Source of the DNA: Pseudomonadota bacterium
GTDB lineage: Bacteria > Desulfobacterota > Desulfovibrionia > Desulfovibrionales > Desulfovibrionaceae
Assembly (NCBI GenBank): GCA_023403845.1
Contig: JAEYDL010000013.1
Span: 1-31,066 of the forward strand
DNA: 31,066 bases
Reading direction: 5' to 3'
This document shows, piece after piece, positions 1 through 7,851 of this stretch. How positions within the stretch are numbered: the first letter of the stretch is position 1; each line of letters starts with the position of its first letter. The notes below the pieces were generated by a model that had not been told where the DNA came from, ran no database searches, and saw only the letters and a list, made by a program, of their open reading frames with translations. A program made the position numbers and the translations under genes.

Positions 1-131
1 GAGGCTCGCATGTCTGGAAGAAGCGGTTGTGGAGCATAGAGGATGGCAATGGAAACGCCCGTTATGTACAGAAGCAGCCAGAAGGAAAGAGAATTCTCTC
101 TCCATTTCTGTGGGAAGACTTGGTACATCAT
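1..131 (-). CDS. MFS transporter, N-terminal part (cut by window edge)
   Basis: Reading the minus strand from an ATG at 131 (a second ATG at 128) gives an uninterrupted frame to the window edge, about 43 residues. After a short cytoplasmic start (MMYQVFPQKWRENS) comes a hydrophobic helix containing YITGVSIAILYAPQPLLP. This pattern, a first membrane helix ending in Y-x-P-Q-P-L-L-P, is typical of helix 1 of major facilitator superfamily drug or sugar exporters. An AGGGT stretch lies about 8 bases upstream. The rest of the gene is outside the window, so the substrate cannot be told. It lies 220 bp beyond the TRAP operon in the same direction and may have its own promoter in the AT-rich gap. Confidence 0.6.
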   Translation of the reverse strand, partial: MMYQVFPQKWRENSLSFWLLLYITGVSIAILYAPQPLLPDMRA

Positions 132-351
132 TTAAAATACCCTATAAATACTATGGTATTAGTAGTTAAAACAACTCTATTATAAAATAGTCTATTTATA
201 TTATATATTAAATAAGAAAAATATAAATTTTAATAGTCAAATTGTTTGGGTATAAATTGATATTATAATAATATGTGGTAATAAGCATATAGGGCGCCGT
301 AGTCTGTAATAGATTGTGGCGCCTTATATGCTTTATGATGGTTGCAAGATA
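132..351. other. AT-rich intergenic spacer
   Basis: No gene is seen here. The stretch is very AT-rich and presumably carries the promoter of the MFS gene on the minus strand. It also holds the inverted repeat at 283-333 behind the TRAP permease gene. Confidence 0.5.
283..333 (-). terminator. Long inverted repeat behind the TRAP permease gene
   Basis: Arms 283-298 (AAGCATATAGGGCGCC) and 318-333 (GGCGCCTTATATGCTT) pair over 16 bp with one G-T wobble and a 19-base loop. The repeat begins 18 bases after the permease stop codon, where a terminator is expected. The minus strand has no clear T run after the stem, so it may instead act as a 3'-end stabilising hairpin. Confidence 0.5.
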
Positions 352-2286
352 TTAATTTTTTGACTGTCTCATGTTTATTAATATAAGAACAATAAGAAGT
401 ATAATGCCAATGATATCTGTAATGATTCCTGGTTTTATAAGAACAAATGCACAAACCATATATAAAAAGCGCTGGATAATGTTTATGGGAGACTTAAAAT
501 ATCCTATAATGGCAATAGACAAAGCGAAGATTCCGACTGTTGCCGTGACACATGCCTGCACAACATCCACTATGGAGCCTGTAAGCAGTAACTGTGGTCC
601 ATACACAAACATATAGGGGATAATGAAGCCAGCCAGTCCTAGGCGGACACTGAGGCAGGAAACCTTGATCGGGTTGGAATGTGCTATAGCTGCTGCAGCG
701 AACGAAGCCAGGGCTACAGGAGGCGTAATGGCCGAAAGTGAAGCATAATATAGAACAAACAGGTGAGCCGCCATATCGGGAACTCCCATTTTGACCAAGG
801 CCGGGACAACAACAGAGGCCGGGATTGCGTAGGCGGCGATTGTCGGCAGTCCCATCCCGAGCAATATTGTGATCAACATGGTTAGAATAAGACATAGAAG
901 GACACTTCCGTTGGAAATATCGACAATAATCGTCGCCAGCTTGAGTCCCAGTCCTGTCAAGGTAAGGACTCCCATGATGATTCCCGCCGCTGCACAGGTA
1001 GCTGTGATCTGGATAACGTTGATACCTCCGTCCTTGGTCGCCTCACAAAGTTCTCGTACAGAGAACAAGGAATGTGTTTGTACAAAACGGTCAATAAAGC
1101 CTATAAGAATTGTTGAACATAACGCAATTAAGCCAGCAAGTACAACGGATGATTGAATAATCAGTAAGCAGTACATAAGGACGAAAATAGGCAGAGAAAG
1201 ATAGGCTTTTTTCCGGATAGCGCTCCATGGAGGAAGGTTTTCCTTCGCAACTCCGCGAAGATTAATTCGTCCAGCCTCTAGATCCACCGAAATATAGAGT
1301 GCGAGGTAATAGAGAACTGCAGGTAGGGCAGCTGCAAGCATAATTTGGGTATATGGGATGTTAAGCATTTGGGCCATAAGAAAAACTGCAGCCCCCATGA
1401 CGGGAGGCATGATCTGGCCTCCTGTGGAGGCACAGGCTTCCACCGCTCCTGCGAAGGGAGCACTATAACCAGTCTTTTTCATAAGAGGAATCGTTAAGGT
1501 TCCCGTTGTCACTACGTTGCCTGTAGAGGTTCCATTGACCATCCCCAATAGTCCGCTGGAAATAATGGCCACTTTTGCAGGGCCTCCTCGGGAGCGTCCT
1601 GCCGCTGCATAGGCAAAATCCATGAAAAAAGCAGCAGCACCTGAAAGTTCAAGAAAGGCTCCGAATAGAACAAAAAGGTATACAAAGCGGGCTGTAGTTC
1701 CGAGGGGAATGTTATAGATCCCTTGTGGGCTAAACATATAGCTGACGATACGCTCCAGCGAGTACCCCTTATGCCAGAGAATGCCGGGCATATAAGGACC
1801 GATAAGGCAATAGATCAAAAAGAGAACAACGAGTAAGGTAATTGCCCAACCTGCAGTCCTTCTGCTGAGTTCTAGTACCGTCAATATCGCAAGAACTCCG
1901 AAAAGCATATCATGCCCTTCAGGTAATACTCCGGCCCTATCAACAAGATCCGTAAAGTTGTATATGACATATATATATGTCGAAAGACTTGCTGCAATAA
2001 GCAGAATATCAATTATATTTATTTGTGTTGCAGCCTTTTTCCATCCGGAATAGTAGATAAAACCTAATACCATGGCAAACTGCAAATGAGAAATACTGAA
2101 CATCCAGGGATCAACTGGAGAAAAGGCCAATATATATATGTGATATATCGCCATAAAAATAGTTATAGCGTAAACAATATAGAGAATATATCCTTGTATA
2201 TGGCGTTTGAGATTGGTATTTTCACCATCAGCTACTGGAACTTGTGATATGTTTTGATTTTGAATGGATGGAGAATCATTTGACAT
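352..2286 (-). CDS. TRAP transporter fused permease (TAXI type)
   Basis: This 644-residue integral membrane protein is the fused small and large permease of a TRAP transporter, a sodium- or proton-driven importer of organic anions in the inner membrane. The N-terminal part (about residues 30-190) holds the 4-helix DctQ-like segments. The rest is DctM-like, with conserved loops such as GMVNGTSTGNVVTTGTLTIP and GQIMPPVMGAAVF (around 250-300) and a second Gly/Pro-rich repeat GLPTIAAYAIPASVVVPALV near 490. Length and fusion are normal for TAXI-associated permeases. The start has a strong AAGGAG seven bases upstream. It is the last gene of a three-gene operon with the TAXI binding protein and an aldo/keto reductase. 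The substrate is unknown. Base composition is clearly AT-richer than the GRE genes. Confidence 0.93.
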   Translation of the reverse strand: MSNDSPSIQNQNISQVPVADGENTNLKRHIQGYILYIVYAITIFMAIYHIYILAFSPVDPWMFSISHLQFAMVLGFIYYSGWKKAATQINIIDILLIAASLSTYIYVIYNFTDLVDRAGVLPEGHDMLFGVLAILTVLELSRRTAGWAITLLVVLFLIYCLIGPYMPGILWHKGYSLERIVSYMFSPQGIYNIPLGTTARFVYLFVLFGAFLELSGAAAFFMDFAYAAAGRSRGGPAKVAIISSGLLGMVNGTSTGNVVTTGTLTIPLMKKTGYSAPFAGAVEACASTGGQIMPPVMGAAVFLMAQMLNIPYTQIMLAAALPAVLYYLALYISVDLEAGRINLRGVAKENLPPWSAIRKKAYLSLPIFVLMYCLLIIQSSVVLAGLIALCSTILIGFIDRFVQTHSLFSVRELCEATKDGGINVIQITATCAAAGIIMGVLTLTGLGLKLATIIVDISNGSVLLCLILTMLITILLGMGLPTIAAYAIPASVVVPALVKMGVPDMAAHLFVLYYASLSAITPPVALASFAAAAIAHSNPIKVSCLSVRLGLAGFIIPYMFVYGPQLLLTGSIVDVVQACVTATVGIFALSIAIIGYFKSPINIIQRFLYMVCAFVLIKPGIITDIIGIILLIVLILINMRQSKN

Positions 2287-2371
2287 GGTAACTCCTTTGA
2301 ATTGAATAGAATTCAGTTTGCCATTAAAATGTATTGATTACGTAGAATATTGATAGAAAATCAAAGTTGTA

Positions 2372-3352
2372 TTACGATATAAATCCATACACATTATCAA
2401 GGCGTTTAGCCTCATTATCTTGGGCAGCTATTTCTTGGATTCGTTCGAGCTGATTGCGGGAGAGCCGTTTCCCATCAGCATTTATATTGGTGTCAAGTTG
2501 AGCGATGCTTTTGCAGCCGACGATGACGGTGGACACCGCAGGTTCTGAAAGTACAAAGCGCAGAGCTGCTTCGGCCATATCTGTGCAGTCTTCCAGCAAA
2601 AAATTCATTTGTTCAAGCTTGTTGACAATGCTGTTTATCCGTGATGCAGGAAATTTGATGCTACGGTGATCTTCTCGCGGAAAGACATGGTCCTTTTTAA
2701 ACTTTCCGCTCAACAGTCCGGAACAAAGCGCCTCACGTACAATAATGCCCACATTATTTTGTTTGGCAATGGGAAATATGGCATTACCAATTTCAGGTTC
2801 AAGCATATTGTAGACAATTTGAAGGACTTCAGCACCATTATCAATGGCATGAAGTGCTTCAGGGATACTGTTTACAGAGACTCCCCAAGAATGGATGCGT
2901 CCTTCCTCTTTTAAAGAGCGCATGGTATGAAAGGCTCTTTCATCCATTTGCTTTATAGAAGGGCTGTGCAGCATGTATAAATCAAGATAATCACGCTCCA
3001 GCCGGGACAGAGAGGAATCTAGTGCGCCGCGCAGATGGGCTTCGGAGAAATCTTTAATCGGGGCAGCAAGACCACTACCTCCCTTGGAGGCGATGATGAC
3101 CTTGTTTTTTACATAATGGAGAGCCATCCCGAGGAGGACTTCACTTTTTCCTCGGCCATAAGCATCAGCCGTGTCAAAAAAATTTATGCCGATATCCCAT
3201 GCCTTGCGCAGAAGCTGGAGAGACTCGAAAATATTGCTTCCCGTCCATCCGGTGGGGGTGCCTCCCCGATAGGTTGTTCCTCCGACGGCATAGGCACCGA
3301 AACTTATTTCAGTGACTTCAAGTCCGGTGTTCCCGAGGATTCTTGTGTGCAT
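2372..3352 (-). CDS. Aldo/keto reductase family oxidoreductase
   Basis: A 326-residue cytoplasmic NAD(P)H-dependent aldehyde/ketone oxidoreductase. From the chosen ATG at 3352, the N-terminus MHTRILGNTGLEVTEISFG is the standard family opening and AAGGA lies a few bases upstream. An in-frame ATG 60 bases further upstream lacks support. The catalytic tetrad is visible: Asp60 and Tyr65 (NFFDTADAYG), Lys90 (IIASKGG), His129 (YMLHSP). The C-terminal cofactor region appears as VSTVIVGCKSIAQL. It resembles the galactose-dehydrogenase/pyridoxal-dehydrogenase-like branch, but the substrate cannot be assigned. It sits between the TAXI binding protein and the permease, so the imported compound or a direct product is probably a carbonyl or sugar-like alcohol (inference). 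Confidence 0.9.
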   Translation of the reverse strand: MHTRILGNTGLEVTEISFGAYAVGGTTYRGGTPTGWTGSNIFESLQLLRKAWDIGINFFDTADAYGRGKSEVLLGMALHYVKNKVIIASKGGSGLAAPIKDFSEAHLRGALDSSLSRLERDYLDLYMLHSPSIKQMDERAFHTMRSLKEEGRIHSWGVSVNSIPEALHAIDNGAEVLQIVYNMLEPEIGNAIFPIAKQNNVGIIVREALCSGLLSGKFKKDHVFPREDHRSIKFPASRINSIVNKLEQMNFLLEDCTDMAEAALRFVLSEPAVSTVIVGCKSIAQLDTNINADGKRLSRNQLERIQEIAAQDNEAKRLDNVYGFIS

Positions 3353-3370
3353 AGTGTCCTTCTTTGAGAT

Positions 3371-3413
3371 AGTATCTCCTTGTCCCTTGGAATTGTTATG
3401 ACAAGGAGACACT
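3371..3413 (-). other. Intercistronic hairpin between TAXI and AKR genes
   Basis: Arms TCTCCTTGTC (3375-3384) and GACAAGGAGA (3400-3409) are perfect complements, extended outward by four more base pairs after one mismatch. The loop is 15 bases. There is no T run, so this is more likely an mRNA-stabilising or attenuating hairpin that lets the binding protein outproduce the downstream genes. Confidence 0.5.
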
Positions 3414-3429
3414 ACTTTATCTATTTTTA

Positions 3430-4413
3430 CTATCTGATTAAATTATCAGGAATTTCTACACCATGTTCTTTGTACCAGCGCACAGCACCGGGATGAAGAG
3501 GTACAGTAGAGTTAAGAACGTCAGCAGGTTTTGTATTGCATGTATCACGATAAACGTTTTCGAAATCTTTCAAGTGACTGAAAAAAGTATCAACTATCTT
3601 ATAAGCCAGATCGTCATCAAGAGATTCGTGACACACGAATAAATTCCAGTACATCAGAGTGGGCTGGGGGACGGTAAATGTCTTGTAGCCGCCTGCTGGG
3701 CGCATGCCGATATACCATGATGGATAGCTCCCTATAAATGTTTCCATGTCATTTTTTGATATTTCAAGAATATGGACAGAGTTGGTGGAGTCTATTTCCA
3801 CTGCTGGAGCGAAAGGTTCACCTCCCGAGCCAGCAGCTGCGTCAATCATGCCATCAACCATTTGACCTGGAATATCGTTCATTGCGGTATTGACAATCTT
3901 TTTGGGCTTGATGGAAAGCAATTTCAGAAATGCACGGTAGTAGGTGTCTGGCGTTCCCCCCTTGGGGCCAGGAGAAAATATTTTTCCTTCGAGATCACGG
4001 ATGTTCTTGATTCCTGACTCTTCCAGCGTATAGAAGGTGGCATAACTTGGATACATGGGAAAGAGGGTACGGATACTTTGATATTTTTGTCCATTCGCCC
4101 AGTCTTTTCCATTCCAGCCGTCATAGGCTGCGGGCATGCTGATAGTGCCAAAATCCAATTCTTTCTTTTCGATAAGTTTTATATTATGGACTGGCCCTCC
4201 TGTAACTTCGATGTTCATCGTATAGTCCGGAATAGACTCCGTTACCATTTTAGCCCACGGCCCAGCCCATATATAATAGGTTCCCCCTACCGTAGCTGTT
4301 CCTACAGAACCTCCTTTTGCCATGGCGAAGGAAGAAGGCAAAAGAAGCACTATAGACAGTACCCCTAAAGCAATTTTGAGCATGCTTGTCTGAATCCTGT
4401 TAAACTTTTTCAT
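3430..4413 (-). CDS. TAXI family TRAP transporter solute-binding protein
   Basis: A 327-residue periplasmic binding protein. Residues 1-32 form a signal peptide: a basic start MKKFNR, a hydrophobic stretch ALGVLSIVLLLPSSF, then AMA before KGG. The mature start GSVGTATVGGTYYIWAGPWAKMV is the hallmark of TAXI (TRAP-associated extracytoplasmic immunogenic) proteins, followed by the typical TGGPVHNIKLIEKKELDFG and LFPMYPSYATFYTLEESGIKNIRDLEGK. It delivers a solute, often a small carboxylate or amino acid in this family, to the fused permease encoded two genes downstream. It is the first gene of the operon, about 110 bases behind a sigma-54 promoter candidate. The ligand is not predictable from sequence. 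Confidence 0.93.
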   Translation of the reverse strand: MKKFNRIQTSMLKIALGVLSIVLLLPSSFAMAKGGSVGTATVGGTYYIWAGPWAKMVTESIPDYTMNIEVTGGPVHNIKLIEKKELDFGTISMPAAYDGWNGKDWANGQKYQSIRTLFPMYPSYATFYTLEESGIKNIRDLEGKIFSPGPKGGTPDTYYRAFLKLLSIKPKKIVNTAMNDIPGQMVDGMIDAAAGSGGEPFAPAVEIDSTNSVHILEISKNDMETFIGSYPSWYIGMRPAGGYKTFTVPQPTLMYWNLFVCHESLDDDLAYKIVDTFFSHLKDFENVYRDTCNTKPADVLNSTVPLHPGAVRWYKEHGVEIPDNLIR

Positions 4414-4533
4414 AATTCCTCCACATTGTTAGAGTGACCTGAAAAAACTTCACTTTTCTACGTAGCGTGACCAGTTCAAATATACTATATAGCGTTTTCA
4501 ATATTCAGGAATGTTATCCTTGTGGTATTTGTA

Positions 4534-4548
4534 GCAATAAACATGCCT
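4534..4548 (-). promoter_or_regulatory. Sigma-54 promoter of the TAXI-AKR-TRAP operon
   Basis: The minus strand reads AGGCATGTTTATTGC. Compared with the consensus TGGCACG-N4-TTGC, it has GG and GC exactly 10 bases apart and a full TTGC at -12. Predicted transcription start is near 4522, giving a leader of roughly 110 bases before the TAXI gene. Confidence 0.65.
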
Positions 4549-4608
4549 TTATTGTATCATATTGTAATAAAATAATATTTTTTATTAGAATATAAAACGT
4601 CATACTGT

Positions 4609-4638
4609 TTGCAATAATGCAATATATGGTTATTGCAA
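4609..4638. promoter_or_regulatory. Candidate upstream activator site (TTGCAATAA dyad)
   Basis: TTGCAATAA (4609-4617) and TTATTGCAA (4630-4638) form a perfect 9-bp dyad. A third TGCAATA lies at 4618-4624 inside the spacer. The site is 60-90 bp upstream of the sigma-54 promoter, the usual place for an enhancer-binding protein. The AT-rich surroundings lower its significance. Confidence 0.35.
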
Positions 4639-4925
4639 TATGAAAATTGGCTTTATTAGTCATATATAGTGTTTAATTTATTAAAATATTTGATATAATT
4701 TTGTTATAGTATTGGTATATGATTATGGATATTTTAAATTTAGTGATTATCAAATATAGTTTTCTGTAAGTTTTTATTAGATAGCAAAATTTTTATATTA
4801 TAAAAAGTATAGATACTATGGATATAATCAAAATGTAAAAATTGTAAACTTGTTCGTATATCTTGTTATCAATATAAGATAGATAATAGTTATAATATAT
4901 AAATGTCTTGTGTTTTATAATAAAA

Positions 4926-4958
4926 ATGACATGATGTTATGCATAAACACCATGTCAT
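4926..4958 (-). terminator. Rho-independent terminator of the GRE operon
   Basis: On the minus strand ATGACATGGTGTT pairs with AACATCATGTCAT over 13 positions (one G-U) with a 7-base loop, followed at once by TTTTATT. It lies about 70 bases beyond the activase B stop codon and closes the long amidohydrolase-GRE operon. Confidence 0.8.
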
Positions 4959-5028
4959 CTGTAGAAGCTCAGAATATTTAAAAAGTGTATATCCATGCAG
5001 ATGGAATAAACTTATGGGACGAAAGACC

Positions 5029-5973
5029 TCACGCCATGCGGACCTTGATCCCCGCCTGTTCGAAAATTTCGGCAAAATCTCGCATCTTTTGCGGAGACGG
5101 TCTGCCCGCAAAGGTATAAAGGCAGGGGATGCCGAGCTGTGCATACTTGTTTTCGCAATAGGGAATGCAGGCTGACAGTTCATGCCATTCAACCGTGGAG
5201 AGGCTGCCGACGATTCGTGCGATATTGGTCATTTCGGCCATGGTGTCGTTAAAGCCCGGAACGACGGTCGTTCGGGTCACGAGCTTCAGGGAAGGGTAAT
5301 CCTTCCCAATGCGGGACAGGTTCTGCAAGATTCGTGCATTTTCGAGTTCGGTTCCCTGTTTGTGTCGGATGGGGTCCGTATGCTTGATATCGTAAAAGAG
5401 CATGTCGGTAGCCTGCAGCGCCTGACGTACGGCCGGGTCGTCCATGTCGAAGAAGCCGCAGGTCTCTACAAGCGTATGCAGACCGCGAAGCTGCGCAGCT
5501 TTCAGAATCGCAGCGGCCCCCTGTGGACGCATGAACGGTTCGCCTCCGCTCAGGGTAATGCCTCCTCCGTTGCGAATGTAGGCCTCGTCGAGGCCGATAT
5601 GACGGAGGATTTCCTCAATGGACATGCACTTGCCGTTCATGAACAGGGCTTCGGAGGGACAGACTCCGGCACAGGCTCCGCAGTTGGTGCACAGATCACG
5701 CGCAATGCCGATGCTCTTGTTGTTGATGGAATAGATGGCCTGCTGAGGGCAGGTCTTGAGGCACAGACCGCAGGATTCAAGCCCGATGCAGCGTTCGGCG
5801 TCATATGAAAGTCCTATCTGCATGCTGTAGGCTTCCGGATTGCAGCACCATGCGCAACGGAGGGGACAGCCCTTGAAAAAGATCGCCGTGCGCAGACCTG
5901 GTCCATTATGCAGGGAAAAGTGCTGTATCCCGCAGATAGTGCACTTTATGTCTCTGGATGAAGGAGCATTCAT
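5029..5973 (-). CDS. Glycyl radical enzyme activating protein (activase B)
   Basis: A 314-residue radical-SAM enzyme that would install a glycyl radical on a partner GRE by cleaving S-adenosylmethionine. The CxxxCxxC cluster site is in KGCPLRCAWCCNPEA near the N-terminus. A ferredoxin-like insert follows with two further Cys sets, CIGLESCGLCLKTC and CTNCGACAGVC, for two extra [4Fe-4S] clusters. SAM-binding GGGITLSGGEPFM comes next. This is the usual layout and length of PflA-family activases with accessory clusters. The ATG at 5973 has AAGGA 8 bases upstream, whereas the ATG at 5979 is too close to it. It is the last gene of the operon, 18 bases behind the sigma-54 regulator, which separates it from GRE-B, its presumed partner. 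All catalytic cysteines are intact. Confidence 0.93.
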   Translation of the reverse strand: MNAPSSRDIKCTICGIQHFSLHNGPGLRTAIFFKGCPLRCAWCCNPEAYSMQIGLSYDAERCIGLESCGLCLKTCPQQAIYSINNKSIGIARDLCTNCGACAGVCPSEALFMNGKCMSIEEILRHIGLDEAYIRNGGGITLSGGEPFMRPQGAAAILKAAQLRGLHTLVETCGFFDMDDPAVRQALQATDMLFYDIKHTDPIRHKQGTELENARILQNLSRIGKDYPSLKLVTRTTVVPGFNDTMAEMTNIARIVGSLSTVEWHELSACIPYCENKYAQLGIPCLYTFAGRPSPQKMRDFAEIFEQAGIKVRMA

Positions 5974-5991
5974 AAGCATCGTCCTTGAAAA

Positions 5992-7851
5992 TCAGTTTTT
6001 TCCCTGCTGTATTCCGTACTGGACCATTTTTCGCCACAATGTGGAGAAATGAATATCCAGAGCCTGTGCGGCTTTCTGCAATGTCCCGCAACAGCGTATC
6101 GCATCACGAATATACTGTTCCTCCAGCGTTCGCATGGCCTCCTTGAGGGGGAGTATGGATTCGGGAGACACCACTTCCTTTTCCTTTATCGTGGAAGGGG
6201 GAGAAGAAACGGGTTGAGACGTTTCAGACAATGGCGGGGAGACGGTCTCTTCCGGCGCGTGGGCAGGTGTGTCAATGCCGAGTTCCTGCTGAAGGCTTGC
6301 CGGGAGATCGTACAGCCCCAGCGTGTTGCCCTCGCCCATGACCAGCATCCATTCCATGATGTTGACAAGTTCGCGCATGTTCCCGGAAAAGGGATAGTGC
6401 ATGAGCCACCTCATGACGGATGGGGAGATGGTCTTTTCCGTTTTGTGCCGCGTGTTGTACTGGGAAAGAATTTCCAGAGTCATGGCCTGGATATCTTCTC
6501 TCCGTTCGCGAAGGGGAGGTATGCGCAGAGGAATGACGTTCAGGCGATAAAACAGGTCCTTCCGGAAGGTTCCTGCTTCGACATCCTGCTCAAGATCACG
6601 ATTCGTCGCCGCGACGATACGGATGTCCACTGAAATGCGCTTGGTGCTTCCAACCCGGATAAAGGATTTCTTTTCGATTACTTCCAGCAGCTTGACCTGC
6701 AGAGGATATTTAAGCTCGCCGATCTCGTCGAAAAAGACGGTCCCCTTGTGGGCAGCTTCGATGAGCCCAATCTTTCCCTGAGGAGCCGCGCCCGTGAAGG
6801 CTCCCTTTTCATAGCCGAAGAGTTCGCTCTCCATGAGCGCTTCGGGAATGGCGCCGCAGTTGATGACGACGAAAGGATGCTTTTTTCTGGGGCTGTGGGC
6901 GTGGATGAGGGAGGCGAGCATGCTTTTGCCGACGCCGGATTCTCCCTGAAGCAGAACGGAGCTTTCCACCTGACTGACCTTGAGGGCCTGCCGCACGACC
7001 CGATTCATGGCTCTGCTGCGGACCACAATTCCGGAGGCCGCACATATCTGCTGGATCTCCTCGTCGTCTTCGCTTCCCTCGGAAACCGGGGCAGCCGTCT
7101 CCCGGGGGATAAACTGCTCCTGCATCAGACTTATCTGAGTCAGATTCTGGATACGAACCAGAACCATGAGCAGATCGCCACGTTCATTAAAGGCCGGGGT
7201 CGCGGTAACCAGCAGATTGCCTCCATCTGGCTGCATCACATGGGAAACCCCGCGAATCTGCTTATGAAGCACTTCGTTTACCAACGGAATGACTCCCGCG
7301 GCATCCCGGCGTATCTGATTGACGTTTCTCCCGATGATGGATTGTCGTCCCAGAACGGCCAGCCGTTCGTAGGCGGAGTTCACGCGCAGGACGATTCCCT
7401 GACGGTCCACGACGACAAAGGCGTCGCCATACTGCTCCAGGATGCTTTCAAGTTCGTCGTGCAGAAGCCGGTAACCGGCGAGCTGCTGCACGATGCCCTC
7501 GAACATGCTGATGTCCTGCATTGTAGAGACTACGCCGATAACCTTTTCGTGGCTGAACAGCGGAAGCCGGTTTACAAGGACTTCCGCCTCGGGAAGCACC
7601 AGTGTGCGGCCTGTCTGTGCCTGACCGGAAGCCAGAACCCGCTTTACTTCAACCCAGTCATGGGGGCTGCAGTCGGAGAGTGGAACGCCGATCGCCGGAA
7701 TTTCTCCCCCCATGTGCAGACGTTGCGCCGTCTTGTTGATAAGCCGTATGATTCCGGAAGAGTCAGTTATCATGACGCCTTCAAACACCGCATCGAATAT
7801 GGTGTTCAGGTGTTCGAAGGGAATTTTGGAGAGGGAGCCCGAAGTATTCAT
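5992..7851 (-). CDS. Sigma-54-dependent regulator with two PAS domains
   Basis: A 619-residue bacterial enhancer-binding protein. Two PAS sensor domains occupy about residues 14-115 and 130-240 (FEGVMITDSSGIIRLINKTA and GDAFVVVDRQGIVLRVNSA). The AAA+ domain follows with Walker A GESGVGKS (303-310), the sigma-54-contacting GAFTGA (350-355) and Walker B VFFDE (near 372-376). The C-terminus is a Fis-type helix-turn-helix (LQKAAQALDIHFSTLWRKM). The ATG at 7851 is preferred because GGAGGAG precedes it and it overlaps the GRE-B stop codon as ATGA, implying translational coupling. It is probably the activator of sigma-54 promoters in this window. PAS sensing of a small aromatic, redox state or metabolite cannot be decided from sequence. 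Confidence 0.93.
   Translation of the reverse strand: MNTSGSLSKIPFEHLNTIFDAVFEGVMITDSSGIIRLINKTAQRLHMGGEIPAIGVPLSDCSPHDWVEVKRVLASGQAQTGRTLVLPEAEVLVNRLPLFSHEKVIGVVSTMQDISMFEGIVQQLAGYRLLHDELESILEQYGDAFVVVDRQGIVLRVNSAYERLAVLGRQSIIGRNVNQIRRDAAGVIPLVNEVLHKQIRGVSHVMQPDGGNLLVTATPAFNERGDLLMVLVRIQNLTQISLMQEQFIPRETAAPVSEGSEDDEEIQQICAASGIVVRSRAMNRVVRQALKVSQVESSVLLQGESGVGKSMLASLIHAHSPRKKHPFVVINCGAIPEALMESELFGYEKGAFTGAAPQGKIGLIEAAHKGTVFFDEIGELKYPLQVKLLEVIEKKSFIRVGSTKRISVDIRIVAATNRDLEQDVEAGTFRKDLFYRLNVIPLRIPPLRERREDIQAMTLEILSQYNTRHKTEKTISPSVMRWLMHYPFSGNMRELVNIMEWMLVMGEGNTLGLYDLPASLQQELGIDTPAHAPEETVSPPLSETSQPVSSPPSTIKEKEVVSPESILPLKEAMRTLEEQYIRDAIRCCGTLQKAAQALDIHFSTLWRKMVQYGIQQGKN

Larger units (their letters stand above)
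4414..5028. other. AT-rich intergenic region with promoter, dyad and terminator
   Basis: No gene is seen in these 615 bases. They hold the sigma-54 promoter of the TAXI operon (4534-4548), the TTGCAATAA repeats (4609-4638) and the terminator of the GRE operon (4926-4958). The stretch 4640-4920 is extremely AT-rich and nothing further is recognised in it. Confidence 0.6.

Noticed and set aside
283..333. tRNA or structured RNA at the AT-rich left end
   Set aside because: It is a single long hairpin without cloverleaf arms or CCA end.
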